From assembly GCA_963846165.1 (NCBI GenBank), contig CAWJUU010000005.1:558001-622000 (forward strand): DNA of 64,000 nt, written 5' to 3'. This DNA is from WHSW01 sp963846165 (GTDB taxonomy: Bacteria > Actinomycetota > Thermoleophilia > Solirubrobacterales > 70-9). The notes beneath the pieces were generated by a model that had not been told where the DNA came from, made no database searches, and saw only the letters and a list, made by a program, of their open reading frames with translations. Below, piece after piece: positions 38,140 through 47,780 of this stretch (within the stretch, counting starts at the first letter, position 1; every line of letters begins with the position of its first letter). Both the position numbers and the translations under genes were made by a program.

Positions 38140-39152
38140 CAGGCCCTCCGCGCCGCGGAGAGCACCGCGTCGACCAGCACCGACGGATCACGCGGATCGC
38201 GCGGCCCGGGCTCGGTGGTGCGCTTGACCAGCTCGAGCGAGTCCACAGTGGGCAGCGGGCGCAGCCGGCCCTCGGAGATCAGTCGCTCGTCGACGGCGCC
38301 CATGCGACCGCTGAAGATCGTGTAGACGGGGGTCCCAAGCGCCGCGGCTTCGCGGTTCATCGTCCCGCCACCGCTGACGACGAGATCGGCCCAGGCGATC
38401 AGGCTCTGCGCGTCGATCGCGCGCTCGGGGACGATCAGCGAGGGATCGTTTCGCGCCCGCACCGCGTCGCCCTGGGCAGGCGTCCGCGGGATCACCACAG
38501 CCACCGTCTGCTCGGCGGCCGCAAGCCGGTCAAGCACCGCCGCGTAGATCGGGTTGCGCTCGTGATAGGCGGAAGTCTCCGGCGGCGGGCGGACGACGGC
38601 GAGCACTGCCCGGCCGTCGAGGTCGAGCTCGTCGAGCACCGATCGATCGGGGACGAAGTCGGCGAGGTAGTAGTCCTCCTTGAGCCCGGGGTAGCGAAAC
38701 AGCTTGCTCTCCGCGGCTCCGGCGCGACGCATGGCCTCGACTCCGATCGCGTCGGGCACCAGCACGCTGCTGGCAGCCCGAAAGGCGAGTGTGCGTTGCA
38801 AACCCGCGTACTCGTAGTCCTGCATCTGGGCCGAAGGGATGCGCAGCAGCGAGCCGACGGCCGCGACGTCGACCGAGCCGTGGGCAAGGGCGAGGTCGAA
38901 GCGCCGAGACCTGGCCCAGCGCGCGAGCGAGAAGCTGCGCCGAGTCAGTGCCAGGGCCTTGCCGGCGGTCGATCCGCCACCGTGACGACCGAAGACCTGA
39001 TGCTCGATCCCGAGGCGCTCGAGTACACCGACGGTTTGACCGTAGTCGCGGGCGGACACCTCTACGACATGGCCTCGCTCGCGCACGCGCTCGATGATCG
39101 GCCGCAGAACGAGCGGGTGCGCGGCAGCAGTGCAGTCGACCCAGACCCTCAT
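38139..39152 (-). CDS. DUF354 family protein (glycosyltransferase-fold)
   Basis: This 337-residue protein has two Rossmann-like halves. The N-terminal strand and helix are MRVWVDCTAAAHPLVLRPIIERVRERGHVVEVSARDYG; DUF354 proteins resemble UDP-sugar 2-epimerase and GT-B folds. The second half has LIAWADLVVSGGGTMNREAAALGTPVYTIFSG, typical of nucleotide-sugar-binding GT-B proteins. It lies directly upstream of the WecA-like gene, so it probably acts on a lipid-linked or nucleotide sugar. The reaction is unknown. Confidence 0.75.
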   Translation of the reverse strand: MRVWVDCTAAAHPLVLRPIIERVRERGHVVEVSARDYGQTVGVLERLGIEHQVFGRHGGGSTAGKALALTRRSFSLARWARSRRFDLALAHGSVDVAAVGSLLRIPSAQMQDYEYAGLQRTLAFRAASSVLVPDAIGVEAMRRAGAAESKLFRYPGLKEDYYLADFVPDRSVLDELDLDGRAVLAVVRPPPETSAYHERNPIYAAVLDRLAAAEQTVAVVIPRTPAQGDAVRARNDPSLIVPERAIDAQSLIAWADLVVSGGGTMNREAAALGTPVYTIFSGRMGAVDERLISEGRLRPLPTVDSLELVKRTTEPGPRDPRDPSVLVDAVLSAARRA

Positions 39153-39235
39153 GGCGCGTGGCGAAACTTACGGCCCGGCATGGGGGTTAGGGCGAGCGGG
39201 GGGATAAATATCGCTGCGAACGAGGGAGGTATTCG

Positions 39236-39847
39236 GTGATCGAGCAAAAGAAGAGGCGCTTGCCGTCGCCCGCGCTGCTGGTCGCGATGGTGGCGCTGGT
39301 GGCCGCGTTGACCGGCTCGGCAGTCGCATTGCAGGGCAAGAACACGGTCAAGTCGAACGACATCGCGCCGGGGGCCGTCAAGGGCAAGGACATCGCCACG
39401 CAGGCGGTCAAGCCCGATGATCTCGACCTGATCAAGGTCGACGGCGAGGCCGGCCCGCTGCCGACCGCCTCGGTTCCGGCGATCGACCTCGGCGGACCGT
39501 CGGTGACGGTCAACGTGCCCGAGACCGGCCTGGTCGCGATCTACGCCCGGGGAACCGGAGAGATCGACGGCGGGGGCGGCAACGCGCGCGCGCAGGTGCA
39601 CCTGTTCGAGCCGACGCTGTTTGCCGGCGCACCGAGGATCCTGGAGTTCGACTCGTCCGACCCGCAGCTGCGGATCTCGACGCCGGGCACCGCCATGGTC
39701 GACGGGACGCCCAACCTCGCCCGCGGCGGCTGGATCGTCTTCCCTGCCGACAAGGGCCGCTACACGTTCTCGCTCTTCTACAGCGTCGCCGGCGGCGGGA
39801 CGGCGACGTTCACCAACACCGGTCTCTGGGCCGGCGTGATCGGGTAG
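39236..39847 (+). CDS. Secreted protein with KxNTVKSxDI-type repeat
   Basis: This 203-residue protein has a signal or anchor helix at residues 11-31 (SPALLVAMVALVAALTGSAVAL), followed by KNTVKSNDIAPGAVKGKDIATQAVKPDDL, a short repeat (xDIxxGAVKxxDI) seen in many Thermoleophilia secreted proteins. The C-terminal 130 residues form a predicted beta-rich domain ending YTFSLFYSVAGGG. It starts at GTG 39236 after GAGGGAGG. It is divergent from the DUF354 gene by 83 bases. The function is unknown. Confidence 0.7.
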   Translation: MIEQKKRRLPSPALLVAMVALVAALTGSAVALQGKNTVKSNDIAPGAVKGKDIATQAVKPDDLDLIKVDGEAGPLPTASVPAIDLGGPSVTVNVPETGLVAIYARGTGEIDGGGGNARAQVHLFEPTLFAGAPRILEFDSSDPQLRISTPGTAMVDGTPNLARGGWIVFPADKGRYTFSLFYSVAGGGTATFTNTGLWAGVIG

Positions 39848-39853
39848 GCGGGG

Positions 39854-41155
39854 CTAAACCGCAGCGGCCGAGAGCTGGGGATAGAGCGGATACCGCTCCA
39901 TCAGGGAGTGGGTCCGCTCGCCCAGTGTCTCGCGCTCGCCCTCGAAGGAGTCGGAGAGCGCGGCGGCGATCACCTGCGCGATCTCGCGCATGTCGGCCTC
40001 GCCGAGCCCGCGCGTGGTCAGCGCCGGCGTGCCGATCCGCAACCCGGAGGGGTTCATCGGCGGCCGCTCGTCGAAGGGGATCGCGTTGCGGTTGACGGTG
40101 ATCCCGACCTGCTCGAGCCGCTGCTCGGCGGTCTTGCCGTCGAGTCCGGTCGGCCCGAGGTCCACCAGCACCAGGTGGACGTCGGTGCCGCCGGTCAGCA
40201 CTGCGACCCCGTTCGCGATCAGCTCGTCCGCCAACGCCCTCGCGTTGGCGACCGTCTGGCGCTGGCGGGCGCGGAAGGGCTCGGACTGGGCAATCCCCAG
40301 GGCAACGGCCTTGGCGGCGATGATGTGCATCAGCGGCCCGCCCTGCTGACCCGGGAACACCGAGCGATTGATGTCCTTGGCGAGCTCCTCGCGGCAGAGG
40401 ATCATCCCGCTGCGCGGTCCGCAGAGCGTCTTGTGGATCGTCGTCGTGACCACGTCGGCGTGCTCGACCGGGTTCGGGTGCTCGCCGGCGGCGACGAGCC
40501 CGGCGAAGTGCGCCATGTCGACCATCAACCGGGCGTCGACGGAGTCGGCGATCTCGCGGAAGGCGGCGAAGTCGAGCTGGCGCGGGTAGGCCGACCAGCC
40601 GGCGACGATCAGCTTCGGCCGGTGCTCGTGCGCGAGCCGCTCGACCTCCTCCATGTCGCAGCGGTAGTCGTCGCGACGAACGTGGTAGGCGACGACCTCG
40701 TAGAGCTTTCCCGAGACATTGAGCTTCATCCCGTGCGTGAGGTGGCCGCCGTGGTCGAGCGCCATCCCCATGATCGTGTCCCCGGGCTCGAGCATCGCCA
40801 TGTAGGCGGCGTTGTTGGCCTGCGCGCCGGCGTGCGGCTGGACGTTGGCGTGCTCGCCGCCGAACAGCTCGAGCGCCCGGTCGATCGCCAGCTGCTCGGC
40901 GACGTCGACCTCCTCGCAGCCGCCGTAGTAGCGCTTGCCGGGATAGCCCTCGGCGTACTTGTTGGTCAGCACCGAGCCGGCGGCGTCGAGCACCGCCTGA
41001 GGGACGAAGTTCTCCGACGCGATCATCTCGAGCGTCGACTGCTGGCGCTCGAGCTCGCGCCGAAGGACCTCCGCGATCAGCGGGTCGACCTCGGCCAGCG
41101 GGGCGGTCTGAAAGTCGTCGGGCAGCGCCAAGGGCGCGACGATAGCAGCGGCCAC
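39854..41155 (-). CDS. glyA: Serine hydroxymethyltransferase
   Basis: This 433-residue PLP enzyme interconverts serine and glycine with tetrahydrofolate. Seen are STLEMIASENFVPQAVLDAAGS, YPGKRYYGGCEEVDVAE, the PLP-binding HVDMAHFAG-like MVDMAHFAGLVAAG, and the Schiff-base Lys in TTTIHKTLCGPRSG (normally TTTTHKTLRGPRGG). The Cys and Ser in that loop are unusual but away from the Lys. It is divergent from a small NTF2-like gene over 26 bases. Confidence 0.95.
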   Translation of the reverse strand: MAAAIVAPLALPDDFQTAPLAEVDPLIAEVLRRELERQQSTLEMIASENFVPQAVLDAAGSVLTNKYAEGYPGKRYYGGCEEVDVAEQLAIDRALELFGGEHANVQPHAGAQANNAAYMAMLEPGDTIMGMALDHGGHLTHGMKLNVSGKLYEVVAYHVRRDDYRCDMEEVERLAHEHRPKLIVAGWSAYPRQLDFAAFREIADSVDARLMVDMAHFAGLVAAGEHPNPVEHADVVTTTIHKTLCGPRSGMILCREELAKDINRSVFPGQQGGPLMHIIAAKAVALGIAQSEPFRARQRQTVANARALADELIANGVAVLTGGTDVHLVLVDLGPTGLDGKTAEQRLEQVGITVNRNAIPFDERPPMNPSGLRIGTPALTTRGLGEADMREIAQVIAAALSDSFEGERETLGERTHSLMERYPLYPQLSAAAV

Positions 41156-41181
41156 AGACCCGCCAACGTAGGCTGGGCGCG

Positions 41182-41583
41182 ATGAGCAGTGCGGACGTCG
41201 AGCTGGTGCGGCGCGGCTTCGAGGCCTTTGAGACCGAGGGCGTCGAGGGCCTGATCGCGCTGGTCGCGGCGGACTTCGAGTTCACGACGCCGCCTGCACT
41301 CGCATCTGAGCCCGATACCTATCGCGGGCCCCAGGGCCTGCGTCGCTACTTCGACTCCTTCTACGAGGCGATGGACGAGATCCACATCGACCCGCATGCG
41401 TTCCACGAGGTCGGTGATTGGGTCGTCATCGAGTACACACTGCGGGCGCGGGGACGCACCACCCGGATCGAGGCGAGGATCGACGCGGTCATGAACTGGC
41501 GCCTCGTCGACGGGCTCGCGCGCCGGGTCGAGATCTTCGCGACGCTCGACGAGGCGCTCACTGCCGCCCGAGGCGACGACTGA
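41182..41583 (+). CDS. NTF2/SnoaL-like protein
   Basis: This 133-residue protein begins MSSADVELVRRGFEAFETEGVEGLIALVAADFEFTTPPALA, typical of SnoaL-like NTF2 folds. The 3' end overlaps the tsaC end by 26 bases (convergent). It is one of five NTF2-like genes in the window. The ligand is unknown. Confidence 0.72.
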   Translation: MSSADVELVRRGFEAFETEGVEGLIALVAADFEFTTPPALASEPDTYRGPQGLRRYFDSFYEAMDEIHIDPHAFHEVGDWVVIEYTLRARGRTTRIEARIDAVMNWRLVDGLARRVEIFATLDEALTAARGDD

Positions 41584-42190
41584 TCTCGGCCGCCGTCATC
41601 GCCCCCTGGCGCAGGATCCGCTGCTCGGCGCCGTTCTCGATCCCGCTGATGTCGATGACGGTCGAGGGCATGCCCGTGAGCTCACCGCCGTCGATCGCCA
41701 GGTCCGCAGTGGCGAGGATCGCCGGGTCGATCTCCTCGAACCGGGCCGGCGGCGGCTCGCCGGCGCGATTCGCGCTGGTCTGAAACAAGGCGCACGAGGC
41801 GCCCGCAAGCGGGCCGCCGATCAAGCGCACTCCGAGCCGCTCGGGGTCCTCGCGGCAGGCGAGCGGATAGCGGCGCTCGGGATTCGCGACCACGAGCGTC
41901 ACCGGCCCCGGGAGCAATGCGCCAAGCGCATCGCGCGTCCGCGGGCCCAGGCTCGCGACCAGCTCGCGCATCGCCAGCGGCGAGAAGTAGAGGACCGCCG
42001 ACGACTTGGCAGCGTCGCGTCCTTTGAGCCCCTGGATGCGCTCGATCGCCTCCGCCCACAGCGGGTCGCAGGCGAGCCCGTAGAGCCCGTCGGCCGGAAA
42101 GATCGCGACCCCGCCCGAGCCGACCACGCGTTCCAGCGCGGCCCGCGCAGCGAGGGGGCCATCCCGCTCCACCGAGACGACCTCGGTCAT
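41558..42190 (-). CDS. tsaC: L-threonylcarbamoyladenylate synthase (Sua5/YrdC/YwlC family)
   Basis: This 210-residue protein makes the threonylcarbamoyl-AMP used for t6A37 in tRNAs. Seen are the YrdC-domain entry GGVAIFPADGLYGLACDPLWAEAIERI, the Lys-Arg substrate segment GLKGRDAAKSSAVLY, and LLPGPVTLVVANPE. The C-terminal part is shortened relative to Sua5. It is part of a translation block with prmC and prfA on the same strand (40-base gap to prmC). Confidence 0.88.
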   Translation of the reverse strand: MTEVVSVERDGPLAARAALERVVGSGGVAIFPADGLYGLACDPLWAEAIERIQGLKGRDAAKSSAVLYFSPLAMRELVASLGPRTRDALGALLPGPVTLVVANPERRYPLACREDPERLGVRLIGGPLAGASCALFQTSANRAGEPPPARFEEIDPAILATADLAIDGGELTGMPSTVIDISGIENGAEQRILRQGAMTAAEISRRLGRQ

Positions 42191-42230
42191 GATTGACGAC
42201 CTCCTCTCGCCATGCGAGAGAAACTCGCCA

Positions 42231-43073
42231 TTACGAGCCGACCACCACGCGGTCGATGCCGGCGAGATCCGGGCGCACCCCTACGTGCCCGTGGCCAGCC
42301 CGCCGGACGAGCTCCGCCACGGTCTGCGCCTGGCCTTCGCCGACCTCGAGTGCGATCGCCCGAGCCTCGAGCTCGCCGACCCCCACCGCACCCAGCAACG
42401 CCTCGATCGCCTCGAGCCCGGTCGGGCCGGAAATAACCGCAGCGCGAGGCTCGAACCGGGCGATCTCCGGTGCGAGGCCGTCCCACTCCCTCTCGCTGAC
42501 ATAGGGGAGATTGGCCAGCACGAGATCGAACGGCCCGCGGATACCCGGCGGGGTCGAGCCGTACGCGAGCTCTACGCGGTCACCGAGCCCGAGCCGATCG
42601 CGGTTCGCCTTCGCCACCGCGAGCGCGTCGAGCGAGGTATCGGTCGCGGTCACCTCGGCCTCCGGAAGCTCGTCGGCGACCGCCAGCGCCACCGCCCCCG
42701 ACCCGGTTCCGACGTCGAGCACCCGCCGCGGCCCGAGCTCGAGCGCCAGCTCGACCAGGAGCTCGGTCTCCGGTCGCGGGATCAGCACCCGCGGGTCGAC
42801 CGCCAGCTCGATCCTGCGAAAGCCCCTGCGGCCGAGGATGTAGGCGACGGGCTCGCGCGCGACCCGGCGGCGGACCATCGCCCCGAAGCGGCGCCCGGCG
42901 GCGGCATCGACCCCGTTCTCGGGCGTCGCCGCCAGCGCCGCACGGTCGAGGCCCGTGGCTGCGGCGAGCAGCACCTCGGCATCGAGTCGCGGCGTCTCGA
43001 CGCCCGCCGCCGCGAGCGCGTCCCGGGCCGACCCGAGCGCCTCGCCGACCGACCCGGCGACCGCCGTCACCAC
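42231..43073 (-). CDS. prmC: Release factor glutamine N5-methyltransferase
   Basis: This 280-residue SAM enzyme methylates the GGQ glutamine of release factors. The N-terminal helical RF-binding domain is followed by LGRRGFRRIELAVDPRVLIPRPETELLVE, motif I RVLDVGTGSGAVAL, and the catalytic NPPY motif, here NLPY in LVLANLPYVSERE. NLPY is a tolerated variant in actinobacterial homologues, but Pro to Leu should be noted. It lies just downstream of prfA, its substrate gene. Confidence 0.93.
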   Translation of the reverse strand: MVTAVAGSVGEALGSARDALAAAGVETPRLDAEVLLAAATGLDRAALAATPENGVDAAAGRRFGAMVRRRVAREPVAYILGRRGFRRIELAVDPRVLIPRPETELLVELALELGPRRVLDVGTGSGAVALAVADELPEAEVTATDTSLDALAVAKANRDRLGLGDRVELAYGSTPPGIRGPFDLVLANLPYVSEREWDGLAPEIARFEPRAAVISGPTGLEAIEALLGAVGVGELEARAIALEVGEGQAQTVAELVRRAGHGHVGVRPDLAGIDRVVVGS

Positions 43074-43098
43074 GGTTCCCCGGCCCGTGGAGCGATCT

Positions 43099-44182
43099 TC
43101 ATGCCGTTTCCGCCGTCTCCGCTGTCTGCGCCTCGAGCCGCGCCCGCTTCTCCTCCGCGGCGAGCGCCGAGGTGAGCTCGCTCAGGTCGCCGCGCGAGGA
43201 CCTCGTCGAGGTTGTGCGCGGTGAGCTTGATCCGGTGATCGGTGACCCGGCCCTGGGGGAAGTTGTAGGTGCGGATCTTCTCCGAGCGCTCGCCGGTCCC
43301 GACCTGCGACCTGCGGTCGGCGGCGATCTCCGCCCGCTGCTCGGCGAGCGCACGGTCGTACAGCCGCGCCCGCAGGACGCGCATCGCCTTCTCGCGGTTC
43401 TGAAGCTGCGACTTCTCGTCCTGCATCGAGACCACGATCCCGCTCGGGCGGTGGGTGATCCGAACCGCCGAGTCGGTCGTGTTGACCGACTGACCACCGG
43501 GGCCCGACGAGCGATAGACGTCCACCTGCAGGTCCTCGGGCGAGACGTCGACCTCGACCTCCTCGGCCTCGGGCAGAACCGCGACGGTGGCGGTCGAGGT
43601 GTGGATGCGCCCCTGGGACTCGGTCTTCGGCACCCGCTGGACCCGGTGCGTGCCACCCTCGAACTTGAACACGGAGTAGGCGCCATCGCCACGGATCTCG
43701 AAGGTGACCTCCTTGAACCCGCCGACCTCGGCCGGCGACTGCGAGAGCACCTCGGTCTCGAAGCCGCGCTCTTCCGCATAGCGGGTGAGCATCTTGTAGA
43801 GGTCGCCGGCGAACAGCGCCGCCTCATCGCCCCCGGCCCCGGCGCGGATCTCGATGATCACGTTCTTGGCGTCGTTTGGATCGCGTTCGACCATCGCCAG
43901 CCGAATCTCGTCCTCGAGCTCACGCAGCCGATCGGGCGCTTCGGCGACCAGCCGCCGCAGCTCGTCGTCGTCACCGTCCTCGGAGAGCATCTCCCGCGCG
44001 CCCTCGAGGTCGCCGCTGAGCCGGCGCCATTCGGCCGCCAGCTCGTGCGCCGGCTCGAGCTCGCTGTACTCGCGGCCGACCTCGGCGTAGCGCTCACGGT
44101 CGGAGATCACCTCGGGGTCCGACATCTGGCGCTGGAGCTCCGCAAAGCGCTCCTCGACCTGTTCGACCAGCTTCTCGATCAC
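43099..44182 (-). CDS. prfA: Peptide chain release factor 1, frameshift near the 3' end
   Basis: This protein of about 360 residues terminates translation at UAA and UAG. The GTG start 44182 (VIEKLVEQVEERFAELQRQ) gives the normal length. The peptidyl-tRNA loop is YRSSGPGGQSVNTTDSAVRITH near residue 230. Near 43196 a one-base shift changes the last 30 codons; the restored tail GDLSELTSALAAEEKRARLEA ends at TGA 43099. An essential gene with a late indel at a GC run points to sequence error. It is followed by prmC. Confidence 0.9.
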
Positions 44183-44228
44183 GACGCTGAGGCTACCGCC
44201 GCCGCCGCGAGCATTAGCCTCCCCCGCG

Positions 44229-44999
44229 GTGAAGGGAGTCAGGGTCTCATTCGCTGCGGCGGCGTTGATCGCGGGCGCCGTGCTCGTCGCCGGGCCGTCT
44301 GCCGCGGCGCCGTCGTGCATGGGCCGCGCGGCGACGCTCGTCGACGGCCCGGGCTCGAACCGGATCCAGGGCACAGCCGGCCCGGACGTGATCTTCGCCG
44401 GCGCGGGCAACGACACGGTCGCCGCCGGCGACGGGATCGACTACGTCTGTGGCGAGGACGGCGACGACACCATCGACACCGGCACCGGTGACGACCTGAT
44501 CGACGGCGGCGACGGCGACGACGAGATCCATGGTTACAACGGCGACGACCGGGTCGTCGGCGGGCCGGGCGCCGACTTCCTCGACGGACGGCGCGGACGT
44601 ACGGACGTGCTGATCGCCGGGCCCGGGCGCGACGAGCTGATCGGCGGCAGCGTGCTCAAGGGCGGCGAAGGGAACGACCGGCTCGACAGCGCCGGCTACC
44701 GTCGCGAGACCGGCGCCGACCGGCTGCTCGGTGGCGCGGGCGACGACCGGCTGCTCGGCGACGCGCAGCGCGGCCCGGGCGAGCGCATGGACGGCGGGGA
44801 CGGCGACGACGAGCTCAGCGCCTCGGCGGGCGACGACCGCCTCGCGGGCGGCGCAGGCGCCGACACGCTCGAGGGTGAGGCCGGCGACGACGACATGGAC
44901 GGCGGGCCCGGCAGCCCCGACTCCTGCCTCCAGGGCCCGGGAGACGGCACGATCACGGGTTGCGAGTTCTCGCGCGGCCGGCGCACTGGCGCCGGCTGA
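44229..44999 (+). CDS. Secreted protein with calcium-binding RTX-type repeats
   Basis: This 256-residue protein has a signal peptide (VRVSFAAAALIAGAVLVAGPSAAA), then about ten glycine/aspartate-rich nonapeptide repeats such as GDDTIDTGTGDDLIDGGDGD. These fold as a calcium-binding beta-roll. Cys pairs (CMGRAA, CGEDGD, CLQGPG and CEFSRG) may form disulfides. It is divergent from prfA by 46 bases. No catalytic domain is attached, so a surface structural or adhesive role is possible. Confidence 0.82.
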   Translation: MKGVRVSFAAAALIAGAVLVAGPSAAAPSCMGRAATLVDGPGSNRIQGTAGPDVIFAGAGNDTVAAGDGIDYVCGEDGDDTIDTGTGDDLIDGGDGDDEIHGYNGDDRVVGGPGADFLDGRRGRTDVLIAGPGRDELIGGSVLKGGEGNDRLDSAGYRRETGADRLLGGAGDDRLLGDAQRGPGERMDGGDGDDELSASAGDDRLAGGAGADTLEGEAGDDDMDGGPGSPDSCLQGPGDGTITGCEFSRGRRTGAG

Positions 45000-45008
45000 C
45001 CCCTCGCG

Positions 45009-45955
45009 TCAGGCGACGATCTCGATCGGCTGCTCGCGCGCGGCCTCCTCTGGGCTCTCGACCGCGAGCACGGCCTCGAGCGCGGCGATCGCGACCGCGA
45101 GCTGCTCGCGGTCGGGCTCGCGGGTGGTCAGGTTCTGGAGCATCAGGCCCGGCCACATCAGCGCCCGCACCCAGCGTTTGCGGCGGTTGCGGCCCGCCCA
45201 CTTGATCACCTCGTAGGACAGTCCGGCAATCAGCGGGATGCCGAGGATCCGCGAGAGCACGAGCCAGTACCACTCGGGAAGGCCGATCGGCGCGAAGACG
45301 AAGATCGCCAGCACCATCACGATCAGCAGGAAGCTGGTCCCGCAGCGCGGGTGCAGCCGCGAGTAGGTCTCCGCGCGGGCCGGAATCAGCCGGTCGCCGG
45401 CCTCGTAGCAGGAGATCGTCTTGTGCTCGGCGCCGTGGTATTCGAACACCCGGCGCAAGTCCGGCAGGCGGCTGATCAGGACGATGTAGCCGATGAAGAT
45501 CGCCGTGCGCAGGATCCCCTCGACGAGCCAGAACAGCCACGCCGATCCGAGCCAGTCCTTGATCAGGCTCGTCGCGCTCACGGGAACGACGAAGAAGAGG
45601 CCGATCGCCAGCGACAGGGAGAGTGCGATCGTCAGCCCCCACATCCAGCCGCCGATCTCCTCCTTGTGGCCCTCCTCGTCCTCCTCGAGCTGCGCGTTCG
45701 CCGAATAGGCCAGCGCGCGGAAGCCGATCTTGAGCGACTCGCCGAGCGCGACCACGCCCCGGATCACCGGAAGTCGGAGGACGCGGTGCCGCTTGGCCCA
45801 CGAGACGAGGGGCTCCGAGGTGATCTCGATCTCGCCCCGTCGGGCGTGCGAACCGCGACCGCCCAGGTCGAGACGCCGCGCATCATCACGCCCTCGAGCA
45901 CCGCCTGACCGCCGACCGGAGCGTCGCGGGAGGCGACCGGCAGGCCGTCGGGCAT
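45009..45955 (-). pseudogene. DUF1385 membrane protein, frameshift in a GGGG run
   Basis: The protein begins MPDGLPVASRDAPVGGQAVLEGVMMRG, the conserved DUF1385 start (45955). The frame breaks in the CCCC run at about 45836-45839, then continues EIEITSEPLVSWAKRHRVLRLPVIRGVVALGESLKIG. Membrane helices flank the conserved FEYHGAEHKTISCYE and THPRCGTSFLL-like LHPRCGTSFLL. The reconstructed length is about 315 residues. The family is of unknown function and often lies beside rpmE and prfA, as it does here. The homopolymer position suggests sequence error. Confidence 0.78.
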
Positions 45956-46033
45956 CCGCGTCTTGGCGACCTGGGGCCGCCGTTGCCTTCAACCGCAGCG
46001 TCGACTCGGCCGTCGGCGCTCATGCGACCAGGT

Positions 46034-46243
46034 TCAGCTGCGCTTGCTGCGCGCTTGCCTGCGCTTGAACCGCTCAACCCGACCACCGGTGTCGACCAAC
46101 TTCTGCTTGCCGGTGTAGAAGGGATGGCAGGCGGAGCAGATCTCGACATGGAGGTCCGGCTTCGTCGAGCGGGTGTAGAACTCGTTCCCGCACGAGCAGT
46201 GCACGTGCGAGAGCCCGTATTCGGGGTGGATCCCGGTCTTCAT
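46034..46243 (-). CDS. rpmE: Ribosomal protein bL31
   Basis: This 69-residue protein starts at ATG 46243 (MKTGIHPEYGLSHVHCSCGNEFYTRSTKPDLHVEICSACHPFYTG). It has both Cys pairs (CSCG and CSAC), making it the zinc-binding type. The remaining tail is basic. Upstream codons in the same frame do not match the family, so the internal ATG is chosen. Confidence 0.95.
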   Translation of the reverse strand: MKTGIHPEYGLSHVHCSCGNEFYTRSTKPDLHVEICSACHPFYTGKQKLVDTGGRVERFKRRQARSKRS

Positions 46244-46303
46244 CGCATTCGATTCTAGAGGGTCGGCCCTCACCCTCCGGCATGCAATTAGTCTGCCGCT
46301 CCC

Positions 46304-47048
46304 ATGTACCGCCGCATCCTGGTCGGCTTCGACGGCACCGAGGGCGGGCGCGACGCGCTTGCGCTCGCCCGCGGCTTGGCGGTGATCGAGGGAGCCGAGC
46401 TGGTCCTGCTGGCCGCGCTCGAGCTCGACCCGCTCGCCACCCCGGCGGCCGCGTACGAGCGCGCGACCGCGGAGGCCGAGGAGCGGCTCGGCGGCGGCGG
46501 CGCGCGAGCTGCTCGGCGAGACGCCGTTTCGGCTGCGGACGGTCGGCGGCGTCTCCGCCCCCCGGGCGCTGCATGAGGTCGCCGAGGACGAGCGCGCCGA
46601 TGTGATCGTGCTCGGCTCGACCCACCGTCACGGGCTCGGGCGGGTGCTGCCGGGGAGCGTCGGCGAGCGGCTCCTGCACGGCGCTCCCTGCGCGGTGCTG
46701 GTTGCGCCGAGCGGGTTCGCCTCGCGTGAGACGTTCGGGATCGGCTCGATCGGCGTCGGCTACGACGGCCGCACCGAGGCCGGGCACGCGCGCGAGGTGG
46801 CCGCGGCGCTTGCGGCCGACCTCGGCGCCTCGCTGGAGACGATCACGGTCGACGATGATGGCGGCAGCGGCCCCGCTGACCCGGCGGATGCAGCGAAGGC
46901 GCTGGTCGAACGCTCGCGCGAGCTCGACCTGCTGATCGTCGGCTCGCGCGGCTACGGCCCGGTGCGCCACGCGCTGCTCGGCAGCGTCTCCGGCGAGCTG
47001 ATGCGAACCGCGGCCTGCCCGGTGCTGGTCGTGCCGCGCTCGGCTTGA
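46304..47048 (+). pseudogene. Tandem universal stress protein (UspA), one frameshift
   Basis: The first half (46304-46500) begins MYRRILVGFDGTEGGRDALALARGLA. The frame breaks at the GGCGGCGGCGGC tract 46489-46501, then continues ARELLGETPFRLRTVGG and DVIVLGSTHRHGLGRVLPGSVGERLLHGAPCAVLVAP. A second Usp domain follows, ending VGSRGYGPVRHALLGSVSGELMRTAACPVLVVP. The ATP-binding G2xG9GS motif is present in both halves. A one-base indel in the repeat explains the break. Confidence 0.8.
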
Positions 47049-47061
47049 CGGCAGCGCACGT

Positions 47062-47110
47062 GCCAACGTCCCGCACTGCCCCCGCGGGCGGGGACTCCGG
47101 GACGTTCGGC
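47062..47110. terminator. Strong GC-rich hairpin between convergent uspA-like and TetR genes
   Basis: GCCAACGTCCCG at 47062-47073 pairs with CGGGACGTTCGGC at 47098-47110, with a nested CCCCGC/GCGGGG stem. It follows the stress-protein stop by 14 bases. No T-run is present, so a Rho-type or bidirectional barrier is more likely than a classic intrinsic terminator. Confidence 0.5.
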
Positions 47111-47120
47111 GTGGAGGGCT

Positions 47121-47714
47121 GGCGCGCAGGGCCTCGCCGGCGAGCGTCTCGCCGGCCTCGGCGCGCGCGGCGACGGGATCGTCGGCGCGCGCGACCAGCA
47201 TCGCGACCTCGTCGAGCGCGCCGAGCAGTGCGTGCGCGAGCGGGTCGATCGGCTGGCGGCGGATCTCCCCCGCCTCCATGCCCGCGGTCAGCAGCCCGCT
47301 GATCAGGCCGAGCGCGTAGCGGGCGCCGATCTCCCGCCACTGCTCCCAGCCGAGCACGGCGGGAGCGTCGAGCAGCACGATCCGCTGCACCTCGGGCTCG
47401 AGGCAATGGTCGAGGAACATCTCCGCCCCGGCGGCGAGCGTCTCGAGCGGGCCCGCGCCGGGCGCCACGGCGTCGCCGAGCTGTCCCGCGATCTCGCTCT
47501 CGATCTGCTCGTAGACGGCGGCGAGCAGCTCGCGCTTGCCGGCGAAGTGGTGATAGAGCGCGCCCCGGGTGACGCCCGCGGCACGGACGATCTCCTCGGT
47601 GCCGACGCCGGCGTACCCGCGCTCGGCGAACAGGCGCCGCGCCGCGGCAAGCAGGGCGGTTCGGGTCGTCTCCGAACGCTCCGCCTGGGTTCTCTTCTCG
47701 GTGCCGCTTGACAT
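47121..47714 (-). CDS. TetR-family regulator, 3' end uncertain
   Basis: The recognisable protein (198 residues) has the N-terminal helix-turn-helix with AERGYAGVGTEEIVRAAGVTRGALYHHFAGKRELLAAV and a helical ligand domain ending near ETLAGEALRA. The frame then stays open antisense to the stress-protein gene down to 46074. A lost stop through a frameshift near 47120 is more likely than a 546-residue protein. An 18-bp palindromic site overlaps its start codon (47710-47727) and is repeated upstream of 58649, so it probably represses itself and that operon. Confidence 0.75.
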
Positions 47715-47727
47715 GCAGACTGTATGT
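47710..47727. promoter_or_regulatory. TetR-type operator overlapping the TetR start codon
   Basis: GACATGCAGACTGTATGT contains the 17-bp near-palindrome ACATrCAGwCTGyATGT, whose two arms match at 6 of 8 positions. It covers the start codon (47712-47714). The same 18 bases occur at 58577-58594. It is the most likely autoregulatory site of the TetR gene. Confidence 0.6.
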
Positions 47728-47780
47728 GGGGGTCTTAGGTTACGGCTGGTTCCCGCTGTTCAGGCCCCGGGTCGACGGCG

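Noticed and set aside
46074..47714. A 546-residue TetR-like protein
   Set aside because: Only the first 198 residues fit TetR; the rest is antisense to the universal stress gene and arginine-rich, and a hairpin interrupts it.
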